Of a stretch of 64,000 nt of DNA, positions 25,178 to 33,408 are shown in pieces (the stretch's first letter is position 1; the number at the start of each line of letters is the position of its first letter). The stretch is from Streptomyces changanensis (GTDB lineage: Bacteria; Actinomycetota; Actinomycetes; Streptomycetales; Streptomycetaceae). The stretch covers positions 744,001 through 808,000 of the forward strand of contig NZ_CP102332.1 of assembly GCF_024600715.1 (NCBI RefSeq), read 5' to 3'. Position numbers and translations under genes: made by a program. Under the pieces are notes generated by a model. The model saw only the letters and a list, made by a program, of their open reading frames with translations. It had not been told where the DNA came from and made no database searches.

Positions 25178-25930
25178 TCACCCGTCGTCGCGCGTGAGCC
25201 CGGCGAGGGCCCCGTCCAGGATTCGGCGCAGGGCGCGGGCGTCGGCGGCCAGGGCGGTGACCAGTGCGGCCGGGCCGGCCAGCGGGGTGAGGACGGCCGT
25301 CGCGCCCAGCTGCCGGGGTACCACCGGTTCCGCCTCGAACGCCCCGTCGACGACGAGCAGTTGCCCCACCGCCCGGTGCCCGGCCAGGACGGCGGGGCCG
25401 TCCCAGCCGCCGGGGGCGCCGGGGCCGCAGGCGAGCTCCTGGTCGAGGAGGGGTCGCCCGGCCCGGCGCACGGTGAGGCGGGTGAGGAGGGTGCCCGGTT
25501 CCTCGTCGGTACGGCCGAGCACCTGCTCCTCGCGCAGGACGAGCCGGGCCGTCGCGGCGAGCTCGACCGTCGTGCGCATCCGGAGCGACGAGCCGTTCGC
25601 GGCGATCAGCTGCTCGGGGAGCCACACCAGCCGGGCCCGCTCACCGGCGGCGAGGCGCACGTCGTAGTGGGCGGTCGCGCCGGTGGGGCCGGGCAGCGAC
25701 ACCGTCGCCGCCGCCGCGTCGACGGTGAGGTGGGCGCCGTCGCCCGCGCGGGCCTCCAGGGCGAGCCGGTCGCCGCCGAGGGGCGCGCTCATGGCGCCGA
25801 CGACGGTGACCCGCGCGGTGCCGGGTTCCCGGGCTCGGGTGCGGCGTACGGCGAGCGGGCCGTCGCTCTCCAGGACGGGGAGCGCCCCGCCCGCCCGGGC
25901 GACGATCCGGGCGGTGGCGCGGACGCTCAC
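25178..25930 (-). CDS. ureD: Urease accessory protein UreD
   Basis: Scaffold protein of the complex that delivers nickel to apo-urease. The 250-residue sequence shows UreD features: [13 protein letters not shown] near the start, [30 protein letters not shown] and the C-terminal [15 protein letters not shown]. The GTG at 25930 overlaps the ureG stop (GTGA), supporting this start over an upstream ATG inside ureG. It is the last gene of the ureABCFGD operon. Confidence 0.9.
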   Translation of the reverse strand: MSVRATARIVARAGGALPVLESDGPLAVRRTRAREPGTARVTVVGAMSAPLGGDRLALEARAGDGAHLTVDAAAATVSLPGPTGATAHYDVRLAAGERARLVWLPEQLIAANGSSLRMRTTVELAATARLVLREEQVLGRTDEEPGTLLTRLTVRRAGRPLLDQELACGPGAPGGWDGPAVLAGHRAVGQLLVVDGAFEAEPVVPRQLGATAVLTPLAGPAALVTALAADARALRRILDGALAGLTRDDG

Positions 25931-26622
25931 GCGGCGGGGACCGACGTCCACGCGGCGAGCCGCTCGCGGACCCAGTCGACGACCGGGGCCACGCCGTCCT
26001 CGGCGGTCAGCGAGGTGAAGGCGACGGGCAGGTCGCCGCGCTGTTCACGGGCGTCGCGGGCCATCCGGTCGAGATCGGAGCCGACGTAGGGGGCCAGGTC
26101 GGTCTTGTTGACGACGAGGAGGTCGGCGGTGGTGACGCCGGGCCCGCCCTTGCGGGGGATGTCGTCACCACCCGCCACGTCGATGACGAACACCTGCGCG
26201 TCGACGAGCCCCTTGGAGAAGGTCGCCGTGAGGTTGTCCCCACCGGACTCCACCAGGATCAGGTCCAGCGGCCCGACCGCGTCCTCCAGGTCCTCCACCG
26301 CTTCGAGATTGGCGGAGATGTCGTCACGGATCGCCGTGTGCGGACAGGCACCGGTCTCCACCGCGGCGATCCGCTCCGGCGGCAACACCGCCTCCCGCAA
26401 CAGGAACTCCGCGTCCTCCCGCGTGTAGATGTCGTTCGTCACCACCGCCAGGGACAACTGCTCCCGCAGGGCACGGCACAGCGCCGCGACCGTCGCGGTC
26501 TTGCCCGACCCGACCGGACCCCCCAGACCGATGCGCAGGGCCCGGCGCGTGCCGTCCGGACGGGTCACGTCGGCGCTGAGGCCGCCGGGGCCGGTGTCGT
26601 CGTGGGCGTGGGTCAGGTGCAC
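25927..26622 (-). CDS. ureG: Urease accessory GTPase UreG
   Basis: GTPase (231 residues) that drives nickel insertion into urease together with UreF and UreD. Walker [11 protein letters not shown] lies near residue 33, followed by the conserved [14 protein letters not shown], the Cys-Pro-His of [13 protein letters not shown], and [28 protein letters not shown] supplies the guanine-specific NKxD. The N-terminus MHLTHAHDD is His-rich and might hold nickel. The start is GTG at 26622 with CGGAG about 8 bases upstream. Confidence 0.95.
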   Translation of the reverse strand: MHLTHAHDDTGPGGLSADVTRPDGTRRALRIGLGGPVGSGKTATVAALCRALREQLSLAVVTNDIYTREDAEFLLREAVLPPERIAAVETGACPHTAIRDDISANLEAVEDLEDAVGPLDLILVESGGDNLTATFSKGLVDAQVFVIDVAGGDDIPRKGGPGVTTADLLVVNKTDLAPYVGSDLDRMARDAREQRGDLPVAFTSLTAEDGVAPVVDWVRERLAAWTSVPAA

Positions 26623-26664
26623 GGTGCGGCTCCGATGGGTGTGTGCGAAGGGGGTGTGCGGGTG

Positions 26665-27327
26665 TCAGGAGGCGAAGAGGCGTACGGGCCAGGCCGCGTG
26701 CTGCTCCGCCGTGATGTCGAGCAGCGGCGCGGAGGCCGCGGGGAGCGCGTCGACGCCTTCCCGCGCGGCCGCGGCGGCGCGGGCGGCCACGCGGTCCATG
26801 TCCCCGGCGAGCCGGGCCAGGACGGCGGTGGCGCGGAACGGGTCGAGGCCGAGCAGCCGCACGGCGGCGGTGGCCGGTCCGCTGACCGTCTCGTACGCGG
26901 CGCAGTGCGCGGCGTCCTCGGGTCCGAGTCCGGCGGCGCGGGCGGCGGTGCCGAGGACGACGGGCTGGTGGGCGCCGCGGGGGAAGTCGCGGGCCAGCGC
27001 GTCGAGTCCGGGGTCGGGCCAGGCGGCGCGGGCGGCGCGCAGGAGTTGCCGTCCGAGGCGCCGCGCCGCGGCCCGGAGGGCCGGTGAGGGGGTGCGGGCG
27101 TCGGCGGCCGCGTCCAGCGCGGCGGCGTCGTGCCCGAGGGCCGCCGCGGCGGCGAGGCCGGCCGTGGTGAGGCCCGTGGTGTGCAGACGGCCCCGGCAGA
27201 AGTGCTCCAGGTCGGCGGCGTCGCGCAGGCGGCCGGCCTTGACGGCGGCCTCGGCGCCGCCGGAGTGGGCGTGCCCGCCCGCGGGGAACCGCCCGTCGGC
27301 GAGGACGAGGAGTGCGGATCGGCTCAT
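26665..27327 (-). CDS. ureF: Urease accessory protein UreF
   Basis: Helical accessory protein (220 residues) that works with UreD and UreG in urease activation. Recognised by LADGRFPAGGHAHSGGAEAAV at the N-terminus and by the pattern of Ala-rich helices through the body, including AAYETVSGPATAAVRLLGLDP. It starts 14 bases after ureC and precedes ureG by 42 bases, the standard order in actinobacteria. Confidence 0.92.
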   Translation of the reverse strand: MSRSALLVLADGRFPAGGHAHSGGAEAAVKAGRLRDAADLEHFCRGRLHTTGLTTAGLAAAAALGHDAAALDAAADARTPSPALRAAARRLGRQLLRAARAAWPDPGLDALARDFPRGAHQPVVLGTAARAAGLGPEDAAHCAAYETVSGPATAAVRLLGLDPFRATAVLARLAGDMDRVAARAAAAAREGVDALPAASAPLLDITAEQHAAWPVRLFAS

Positions 27328-27341
27328 GGCGTACGCCCGCT

Positions 27342-29078
27342 TCAGAAGAGGAAGTAGCGCTGGGCCATGGGGAGTTCCGTGGCGGGGGCGGGTTCGACGG
27401 GGTCGCCGTCGATGGTGACGGTGAAGGTGTCGGGGTCGACCTCGACGCGGGGCGTGGTGGCGTTCTCACGCATGTCCGCCTTGGTGACGCCGCGGGTGCT
27501 GGTGATGGCGGCGAACCGCTTGCCGAGGCCGAGCCGGTCGGGCAGTCCGTCCTCCAGGGCGGCGGGTGCGACGAAGTTGACGGAGTTCGCGGCGGGCGCG
27601 CGGCCGTGGGCGCCGAACATGGGGCGGGGCAGGACGGGCTGGGGGGTGGGGATGGAGGCGTTGGCGTCGCCCATCTGGGCGTAGGCGATCTGGCCGCCCT
27701 TGAGGACGAGCAGCGGCTTGACGCCGAAGAAGGCCGGTTCCCACAGGACGAGGTCGGCGAGCTTGCCCGTCTCGACGGAGCCGGTCTCGTGGTCGATGCC
27801 CTGCGCGACGGCCGGGTTGATCGTGTACTTCGCGACGTAGCGGCGGGCGCGGTGGTTGTCGGCCCGGCCGTCGCCGGGGAGGGCGCCGCGGCGGCGCTTC
27901 ATGACGTGCGCGGTCTGCCAGGTCCGGGTGACGACCTCGCCGATGCGGCCCATGGCCTGGGAGTCGGACGAGATGATCGAGAGGGCGCCGAGGTCGTGCA
28001 GGACGTCCTCGGCGGCGATGGTGGTGGGCCGGATCCGGGACTCGGCGAAGGCGAGGTCCTCGGGGACGGCCGGGTTGAGGTGGTGGCAGACCATCAGCAT
28101 GTCGAGGTGCTCCTCGACGGTGTTGACGGTGTGCGGGCGGGTCGGGTTGGTGGAGCTGGGCAGGACGTACGGCTCGGAGACGACGGTGATGATGTCCGGG
28201 GCGTGGCCGCCGCCCGCACCCTCGGTGTGGTACGCGTGGATCGTGCGCCCGGCGATGGCGGCGAGGGTGTCGCCGACGAAGCCGGCCTCGTTGAGGGTGT
28301 CGGTGTGGATGGCCAGTTGGGCGCCGGTCTCCTCGCACACGCCCAGGCATGCGTCGATGGCGGCGGGGGTGGCGCCCCAGTCCTCGTGGATCTTGAATCC
28401 GAGGGCTCCGGCGCGCAGTTGGGAGTGGAGCGCCTCACGGGAGAGGGTGTTGCCCTTGCCGAGGAGGCCGATGTTGACGGGGAAGCCGTCCAGGGCCTCC
28501 AGCATGCGGGCGAGGTGCCAGGGGCCGGGGGTGACGGTGGTGGCCTTGCTGCCCTCGGCGGGTCCGGTGCCTCCGCCGACGAGGGTGGTGATCCCGGAGG
28601 CGAGGGCCTGGTGCACGAGGGTGGGTGAGATGAAGTGGACGTGGGCGTCGACGGCCCCGGCGGTGAGGATCCTGCCGTTGCCGGCGATGATCTCCGTCTC
28701 GGGGCCGATGACCAGGTCGGGGTGGACGCCGTCCATGATGTCGGGGTTGCCGGCCTTGCCGATGCCGGTGACGCGGCCGTCGCGGATACCGACGTCGGCC
28801 TTGACGACGCCCCAGTGGTCGAGGACGACGGCGCCGGTGATGACGGTGTCGGGCGCGCCCTCGGCGCGGGTGAGGCGGGACTGTCCCATGGACTCGCGGA
28901 TGACCTTGCCGCCGCCGAAGACGGCCTCGTCCCCGGCGCGGCCGGGGCCGCCGCAGCGGTCCTCCTCGATCTCGACGAGGAGGTCGGTGTCGGCGAGGCG
29001 GACGCGGTCGCCGGTCGTGGGGCCGTAGAGGTCGGCGTGGACGGCGCGGTCGAGCAGGAGGGGACGGGGGTCAGCCAT
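27342..29078 (-). CDS. ureC: Urease subunit alpha
   Basis: Catalytic nickel subunit that hydrolyses urea to ammonia and carbamate. In this 578-residue protein the nickel ligands His146 and His148 (DAHVHF), Lys229 in GFKIHEDWG (the carbamylated bridge), His258 and His284 ([14 protein letters not shown]) are all visible. The mobile flap is MVCHHLNP with Cys331. The ATG at 29078 is chosen because GGAGGT lies 7 bases upstream. It overlaps the ureB stop by a few bases. An ATG three codons earlier is the alternative. Confidence 0.96.
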   Translation of the reverse strand: MADPRPLLLDRAVHADLYGPTTGDRVRLADTDLLVEIEEDRCGGPGRAGDEAVFGGGKVIRESMGQSRLTRAEGAPDTVITGAVVLDHWGVVKADVGIRDGRVTGIGKAGNPDIMDGVHPDLVIGPETEIIAGNGRILTAGAVDAHVHFISPTLVHQALASGITTLVGGGTGPAEGSKATTVTPGPWHLARMLEALDGFPVNIGLLGKGNTLSREALHSQLRAGALGFKIHEDWGATPAAIDACLGVCEETGAQLAIHTDTLNEAGFVGDTLAAIAGRTIHAYHTEGAGGGHAPDIITVVSEPYVLPSSTNPTRPHTVNTVEEHLDMLMVCHHLNPAVPEDLAFAESRIRPTTIAAEDVLHDLGALSIISSDSQAMGRIGEVVTRTWQTAHVMKRRRGALPGDGRADNHRARRYVAKYTINPAVAQGIDHETGSVETGKLADLVLWEPAFFGVKPLLVLKGGQIAYAQMGDANASIPTPQPVLPRPMFGAHGRAPAANSVNFVAPAALEDGLPDRLGLGKRFAAITSTRGVTKADMRENATTPRVEVDPDTFTVTIDGDPVEPAPATELPMAQRYFLF

Positions 29079-29382
29079 CGAGGGCACCTCCGGTCGCGCC
29101 GCGCAGCCCGGGGACGATCCGCGCGCCGGCGAGGGGGACGAGGTCGACGTCGACGGGGACGCCGGGTTCGAAGCGGACGGCCGTGCCGGCGGGGACGTGG
29201 AGCCGCAGGCCGTGCGCGGCGGCGCGGTCGAAGCGCAGTCCGGGATTGGCCTCGGCGAAGTGGTAGTGGGAACCCACCTGGACCGGGCGGTCGGCGGCGT
29301 TCAGCACGGTGAGGCGGGTGACGGGGCGGCCCTCGTTGACGGCGACGGGCTCGTCCGCGTACAGGATCTCTCCGGGTGTCAC
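29071..29382 (-). CDS. ureB: Urease subunit beta
   Basis: Structural subunit of 103 residues. The family hallmarks [18 protein letters not shown] and [18 protein letters not shown] are plain. The start is GTG at 29382 with a GAAGGGG site. It begins 10 bases after ureA and its 3' end overlaps ureC, so the three structural genes are tightly coupled. Here gamma and beta are separate polypeptides, unlike the fused form in Helicobacter. Confidence 0.95.
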   Translation of the reverse strand: MTPGEILYADEPVAVNEGRPVTRLTVLNAADRPVQVGSHYHFAEANPGLRFDRAAAHGLRLHVPAGTAVRFEPGVPVDVDLVPLAGARIVPGLRGATGGALDG

Positions 29383-29392
29383 GGCGGCCCCT

Positions 29393-29695
29393 TCAGACGA
29401 TGGGGTCGTGGACGGTGACGAGCTTGGTGCCGTCCGGGAAGGTCGCCTCGACCTGCACGTCGCGGATCATCTCGGCGATGCCGTCCATGACGTCGTCGCG
29501 GCTGAGGACCTTCCGGCCGGACGCCATGAGTTCGGAGACGGTACGGCCGTCCCGGGCGCCCTCCAGGACGTGCGTGGTGATCAGCGCGACGGCCTCGGGG
29601 TGGTTGAGGCGTACGCCTCGGGCCCGGCGCTTCGCGGCCACGTCGGCGGCCACGTGGAGGAGCAGGCGCTCCTGTTCATGGGGGGTCAGTCGCAC
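29393..29695 (-). CDS. ureA: Urease subunit gamma
   Basis: Smallest structural subunit, 100 residues and full length. It begins [20 protein letters not shown] and contains [24 protein letters not shown] and [21 protein letters not shown], all standard for UreA. The GTG at 29695 has GAGGTGGAG upstream. It is the first gene of the urease operon. No ureE was found in the cluster, which is common in streptomycetes. Confidence 0.95.
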   Translation of the reverse strand: MRLTPHEQERLLLHVAADVAAKRRARGVRLNHPEAVALITTHVLEGARDGRTVSELMASGRKVLSRDDVMDGIAEMIRDVQVEATFPDGTKLVTVHDPIV

Positions 29696-29755
29696 GGCTC
29701 CACCTCACAGTTCCCGCCCGGCGGCGTCCCGGGCGCAGCGGGACACTATCCGGCT

Positions 29756-29770
29756 TCAACACCTTGTTGA
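29756..29770 (-). promoter_or_regulatory. Short inverted repeat in the ureA upstream region
   Basis: TCAAC, five bases, then GTTGA, about 60 bases before ureA. On the minus strand a GATAGT/TAGTGT hexamer follows, which could be a -10 element. A nitrogen or nickel regulator might bind here, but symmetry this short is weak evidence. Confidence 0.25.
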
Positions 29771-29831
29771 CCTGCGGGGACGACTGTGACAGGGATTTAT
29801 TTCCATCTCTCGCAGAAGTCTTTCCGACGCG

Positions 29832-30458
29832 TTAACCAGCCTTTTGCCGGCCCATGGACATCAGCCCCCGCAGCCCGTCCTGGAGCACCGACACGGGGGC
29901 CGCGCCGAAGAGGGCCTGCTGGGCGGCGAACCCCTGGGCCGCGGCGATCAGCGTGCGGGCCACGTGCTCGGCGGGCACGTCGTCGCGCATGAGCCCGGAC
30001 GCCTGGTAGGCCTCGACCACGCCGACCCACGCCTCGTGGACGCGGGAGTACCCCTGCCGCATGGTGGCGGAGAGCCGGTCGTTGCGCAGGGTCTCGGTCC
30101 ACACCTGGATCATGAGGCGGGGCAGGCTCTCCTCTCCTTCGTACGGCAGACCGGAGCGCTCGGTGAGGACCTCCGTCATGACCCGGCCGACGAGGACGTC
30201 GGGCGGAGGTGGCGGGGTCTGGGCCGCGGCCGACTCGAAGGTGTCGCGGATCGCGTCGAGCACCTCGGTGACGATGGCCTCGATGAGCTGCTCCTTGCCG
30301 CGGAAGTACCGGTAGACGGCTCCGGCGGACAGGTCGGCCTCACGGAGCACGTCCTGCATCGACGTGGCGTGGAAGCCGTTGCGCGCGAAGCAGCGCGCGG
30401 CGCCGTTGAGGATCTGGCGGCGCCGGGCGTCGAGGTGTTCCTGGGATACACGAGCCAT
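29832..30458 (-). CDS. TetR family transcriptional regulator
   Basis: Repressor-type regulator of 208 residues. The DNA-binding part reads MARVSQEHLDARRRQILNGA, then MQDVLREADLSAGAVYRYFRGKEQLIEAI, a clear TetR helix-turn-helix. The C-terminal ligand domain contains HEAWVGVVEAYQASGL. The ATG at 30458 has no Shine-Dalgarno site, and the sequence before it is the operator-like AT-rich patch, so the message may be leaderless. It is divergent from the membrane protein gene at 30576 and probably represses it. Confidence 0.92.
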   Translation of the reverse strand: MARVSQEHLDARRRQILNGAARCFARNGFHATSMQDVLREADLSAGAVYRYFRGKEQLIEAIVTEVLDAIRDTFESAAAQTPPPPPDVLVGRVMTEVLTERSGLPYEGEESLPRLMIQVWTETLRNDRLSATMRQGYSRVHEAWVGVVEAYQASGLMRDDVPAEHVARTLIAAAQGFAAQQALFGAAPVSVLQDGLRGLMSMGRQKAG

Positions 30459-30470
30459 GATCAAAAGGAT

Positions 30471-30546
30471 AAAACGAACGTTCATTCTTGACAAGAAGGC
30501 CCCCTCGGCGGGAGATTGAGGACAGTAAAACGAACGATCCTTCTTT
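30471..30546. promoter_or_regulatory. Paired operator-like sites between tetR and the membrane protein gene
   Basis: AAAACGAACGTTCATTC begins at 30471 with GAACGTTC as perfect core. AAAACGAACGATCCTT begins at 30527. Both share AAAACGAACG, lie in the 117-base divergent gap, and resemble TetR operators of the AACGAACGTTCGTT type. TTGACA sits at 30487-30492 between them. Confidence 0.6.
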
Positions 30547-30575
30547 TTCCCTGGCACTCGCCCCGGAGGCACCCC

Positions 30576-31571
30576 ATGTCCGCCACGCCCCAGCGCCGCA
30601 TGATCGCGGCGATGGTGCTCGTCCCGGTGTTCGCCGCGCTCGCCGTCTGGGCGTTCGTCTGGCCCGCCGCCCGCGTCGCCCCCCGCGACCTCCCCGTCGG
30701 CGTGGCCGGCCCGGAGACCGCCGTCACCCAACTGGAGAAGGGCATCCGGCAGGGGGGCGGCGGATTCGAGCTGCACCGCTACGCCGACGCCGACGCCGCC
30801 CGCGCGGCGATCGAGGACCGCTCCGTGTACGGCGCGGTGGTCGCCGGCCCCGCCGGCCCGGAGGTCCTCGTGGCCTCGGCCGCGGGCCCCGCCGCGGCGC
30901 AGCTGATCCAGCAGGCGGCCGCGGCGCAGAGCCCGGACGGCCGGGTGAAGGTCACCGACGTGGTGCCCTCCCCGAGCGGCGACCCGCGCGGCAGCGGCAT
31001 GATCGCGAGCATCCTCCCGCTCGCCCTGGCCGGTCTCGCCGCCGGCGCCGTGGTGACACTGCTGGGCCTGCGCGGCCGGCGGGCGGCGACCGCCCTCGTC
31101 GGGGCCTCGGCCCTGGTGGGCCTGGTGGCGGCCGCGATCACCGACAGCTGGCTCGGCACGGTCGACGGACCCTGGCTCGCCGAGGCCGGCGTGCTCGGAC
31201 TGACCGTCCTCGCCACGGGCGCCGCGGTGGCCGGGTTCGCGGCGCTGATCGGCCCGCCCGGGATCGGGGTCGGCGCCGTCCTGATGGTGCTGCTGGGCAA
31301 CCCCTTCTCCGGGGTGACGAGCGCGCCGGAGATGCTGCCCGAGCCGGTGGGGACCCTGGGTCAGCTGCTGCCGCCGGGGGCGGGGGCGTCCCTGCTGCGC
31401 TCCGTGGCGTTCTTCGACGGGGCGGCGGCCGCGGCGCCGCTGATCACCCTGGTCGTGTGGGCGCTGCTCGGGCTGGCGCTGGTCCTCCTGGGCGCGCGCC
31501 GCGCCCCGGCCGGGCCGGACGGGCGCCCGGCGCCCGGCGCGACCACGCCGGAGCCGGCACCCGTCGGCTGA
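30576..31571 (+). CDS. ABC-2/YhgE-like membrane protein, possible drug or lipid exporter
   Basis: Membrane protein of 331 residues with an N-terminal helix (about 10-30), an extracytoplasmic domain of about 115 residues (DLPVGVAGPE, VYGAVVAG), and then a block of about five helices between residues 145 and 320. That layout is shared by the YhgE/Pip and DUF3533 families, which are related to ABC-2 permeases. No ATPase gene is adjacent. A CCGGAGG site precedes ATG. The divergent TetR and its operators suggest induction by a small molecule, as for exporters. The substrate is unknown. Confidence 0.8.
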   Translation: MSATPQRRMIAAMVLVPVFAALAVWAFVWPAARVAPRDLPVGVAGPETAVTQLEKGIRQGGGGFELHRYADADAARAAIEDRSVYGAVVAGPAGPEVLVASAAGPAAAQLIQQAAAAQSPDGRVKVTDVVPSPSGDPRGSGMIASILPLALAGLAAGAVVTLLGLRGRRAATALVGASALVGLVAAAITDSWLGTVDGPWLAEAGVLGLTVLATGAAVAGFAALIGPPGIGVGAVLMVLLGNPFSGVTSAPEMLPEPVGTLGQLLPPGAGASLLRSVAFFDGAAAAAPLITLVVWALLGLALVLLGARRAPAGPDGRPAPGATTPEPAPVG

Positions 31572-31585
31572 CCCCACGCGTGGAC

Positions 31586-31625
31586 GGCCGCGCGCCCCCT
31601 GCCCACCGGGCGGGGGCGCGCGGCC
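31586..31625. terminator. Bidirectional hairpin between convergent genes
   Basis: A GC stem of about 18 base pairs starting GGCCGCGCGCCCCC with a 4-base loop and one bulge, followed by TTCGT. It separates the membrane protein gene from the antitoxin gene. Confidence 0.75.
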
Positions 31626-31651
31626 TTCGTGTGTGCGCGGCAGTGAGCCCG

Positions 31652-31927
31652 TCAGCCGCCGTGGGGCCGGTGCTCCGCGGCGATGCCGAAGCGACGGTGT
31701 TCGCGGGGAGCGGACGGCGCGTTCCCGAGCTCCACCACCGAGCCGGCGACCGACTCCGGCGCGGAGTCCCGGTCCGCCTCCAGTCGTTCGAGGTCAGCGG
31801 CGGAGACGAGCGCGACGAGGGGCTTGCCGTGGCGGGTCACGACGACCCGCTCACCGCCGTAGACGACGCGGTTGATCAGGTCGGCGAGCTCCGCCCGCGC
31901 TTGCGTCACCGGAATCTCGTAGGTCAT
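31652..31927 (-). CDS. Phd/YefM-type antitoxin, no toxin adjacent
   Basis: A 91-residue protein with MTYEIPVTQARAELADLINRVVYGGERVVVTRHGKPLVALVS (read in parts), the N-terminal DNA-binding and dimerisation fold of the Phd/YefM family. The C-terminal part, which normally wraps the toxin, is here Ser/Ala/Arg-rich and ends HRPHGG. No Doc, YoeB or similar toxin gene lies up- or downstream: downstream is a terminator, upstream is the divergent clpP-like gene. TGTACA-type motifs lie in its promoter. It may be an orphan repressor. Confidence 0.85.
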   Translation of the reverse strand: MTYEIPVTQARAELADLINRVVYGGERVVVTRHGKPLVALVSAADLERLEADRDSAPESVAGSVVELGNAPSAPREHRRFGIAAEHRPHGG

Positions 31928-31945
31928 GCTCCCATTCTAACCTTC

Positions 31946-31960
31946 TGTACGTCCTGTACA
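31946..31960. promoter_or_regulatory. TGTACA-type operator motifs between antitoxin and clpP-like genes
   Basis: TGTACG (31946-31951) and TGTACA (31955-31960) lie 9 bases apart in the 55-base gap between the two divergent starts. TGTACA is the published core of YefM operators and close to Phd sites, which supports binding by the adjacent antitoxin. Confidence 0.55.
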
Positions 31961-31982
31961 TTTTCCAGCGATGGAGACGCCC

Positions 31983-32591
31983 ATGGACCCGACCTCGCGC
32001 CACGTGCTCCCCGAGTTCACCGAGCGGACCGCCTGGGGGACCCGCACGCTCGACCCGTACGCGAAGCTCCTCGAGGGGCGGATCGTCCTGATCGGCACGC
32101 CGCTCGACGCCACCACGGCCAACGACGTGATCGCCCAGCTCGTCCATCTGGAGTACGCCGCCCCGGACCAGGACGTCTCGCTCTACATCAACTCCCCCGG
32201 CGGCCCGTTCGACGCGATGACCGCGGTCTACGACGCCATGCAGGTCATCGCCTGCGACGTGGCCACCACCTGCGTCGGTCAGGCCGCGTCCACGGCCGCG
32301 CTGCTGCTCGCCGCCGGTGCGCCGGGCAAGCGCGCGGCGCTCCCGGGTGCCCGGGTCGTCCTGCGGCAGCCGGCGCTCGACGAGCCGCTGCGGGGCCGCC
32401 CCTCGGACCTGGAGGTCCACGCCCACGAGGTGCTGCGGCAGCGCGAGTTCTTCACCGGGCTGCTGGTCCGGCACACCGGCCGCGACCGCGACCTCGTCGA
32501 GGCGGACCTCGACCGGGACCTGGTGCTCGACGCGACCGGCGCACGGGCGCACGGACTGGTGGACGACGTCGTCCCCGGCCGCCGGAGCTGA
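31983..32591 (+). CDS. ClpP-like protein with altered catalytic triad
   Basis: ClpP-fold protein of 202 residues, related to the Clp peptidase chamber. The core is clear: [20 protein letters not shown], then VGQAAS with Ser103 in the nucleophile position, then [16 protein letters not shown]. The active ClpP motif is IHQP; here Arg128 replaces the catalytic His. Asp175 in EADLDRD is in place. An enzyme lacking His is probably inactive or only a structural ring partner. The ATG at 31983 is chosen because GGAG lies 6 bases upstream. An ATG at 31971 lacks a site. Divergent from the Phd/YefM gene, and followed after 2 bases by the next gene. Confidence 0.85.
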   Translation: MDPTSRHVLPEFTERTAWGTRTLDPYAKLLEGRIVLIGTPLDATTANDVIAQLVHLEYAAPDQDVSLYINSPGGPFDAMTAVYDAMQVIACDVATTCVGQAASTAALLLAAGAPGKRAALPGARVVLRQPALDEPLRGRPSDLEVHAHEVLRQREFFTGLLVRHTGRDRDLVEADLDRDLVLDATGARAHGLVDDVVPGRRS

Positions 32592-32593
32592 CC

Positions 32594-32902
32594 GTGCGCC
32601 CTCCGGAGCCCCCGCCCCTGCCCGCGCTCACCCGCGCCGAAGGCGCCTACGTGGACGCCTACCTCGATGTCGTCGACCGGCTGGGACGGCTCAACCCCGC
32701 CCGGGCCACGCACACCTACGGCGCGCTGCGGGCCGCCCAGGCACTGGTCGCAGAGGCGGAAGCGCTGCGCGCGGCGCTGACCCTGATGCACGGCAGGGGC
32801 GAGGCCGAGGTGCACGCCCGGACCCTGGCGCGTGCGCTGCGTGCGCTGGACGGTGAGCGGCGCACCGAACGCGTGACGCTGCCTCACGATCGTTGCGGCT
32901 GA
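32594..32902 (+). CDS. Hypothetical protein, 102 residues, coupled to clpP-like gene
   Basis: Starts at a GTG only 2 bases after the clpP-like stop and reads RPPEPPPLPALTRAEGAYVD, then long Ala/Leu/Glu/Arg-rich stretches predicted to be helical (YGALRAAQALVAEAEALRAAL, EVHARTLARALRAL). No signal peptide or domain is recognised. Close spacing suggests translation coupled to the clpP-like gene and a related role, for example as a partner or adaptor. That is a guess. A hairpin follows 30 bases after the stop. Confidence 0.6.
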   Translation: MRPPEPPPLPALTRAEGAYVDAYLDVVDRLGRLNPARATHTYGALRAAQALVAEAEALRAALTLMHGRGEAEVHARTLARALRALDGERRTERVTLPHDRCG

Positions 32903-32931
32903 CCGGTTTCGGACCCACACGGAGGAAGACC

Positions 32932-32951
32932 CCTCGGCCGTTCGGCTGAGG
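32932..32951 (+). terminator. Hairpin after the clpP-like operon
   Basis: CCTCGGC pairs with GCTGAGG (one G-U) around a CGTTCG loop, flanked by CCCC and GGGG. Modest stability; it may terminate the clpP-like transcript. The rest of 32952-33227 shows no gene. It holds a 6-base inverted repeat GACGAG/CTCGTC near 33099 and probably the promoter of the NlpC/P60 gene. Confidence 0.4.
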
Positions 32952-33227
32952 CAAAGGGGGGAACTTCGTCCCGGACGAGTTGCGGACCGCGTGTACGTGG
33001 CGCTCGGCCCGCGGGCCCTCCACCGCAGGTGCGGGGGTCGGCAACGCGCCGCCGGCGGGCGCGGAACGGGCCGTGTCCACCCGTTCGGATCAGTCGTGAC
33101 GAGGCTCACACAGGCTCGTCGGACCTCGGGAATCCGGGGTCCGGCGGGAAAGATCCGTCTCGACGACAAGCCCCCGCCACCCCGGCGGGGCGGTCCGGAC
33201 GGACGCCGAGTCCTGCCGCCGTCCGGA

Positions 33228-33400
33228 CGCCTGGTCGACACCAGTGGATCGGCAGGAGTGGAGGACCCGAGCAGTACGGGGAGGCCACCGCACGCGGTGC
33301 GGATACCGGTCCCCCCTTGGGGTGAAGCCGCGTCAGCGGCCGGGCATCTTCGTCCTGTCCGAACCCGACAGGCAATCCTTCACAGGCGGGTTGACGAAGG
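33228..33400 (+). promoter_or_regulatory. ydaO/yuaA-type c-di-AMP riboswitch
   Basis: The 5' leader of the NlpC/P60 gene contains GGGGTGAAGCC (33319-33329) and GAACCCGACAGG (33361-33372), which line up with the conserved GGGGTGAATCC and GAATCCGACAGC blocks of the ydaO riboswitch, in the right order and spacing. The upstream part has the GGAGTGGAGGACCC segment expected before the first block. The class binds cyclic di-AMP and turns off cell-wall hydrolase genes in actinobacteria. Boundaries are approximate. Confidence 0.82.
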
Positions 33401-33408
33401 GTACTGCA

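Noticed and set aside
31652..31927. Phd/YefM gene called as half of a standard toxin-antitoxin pair
   Set aside because: No toxin-like gene is adjacent on the same strand; a strong hairpin follows it.
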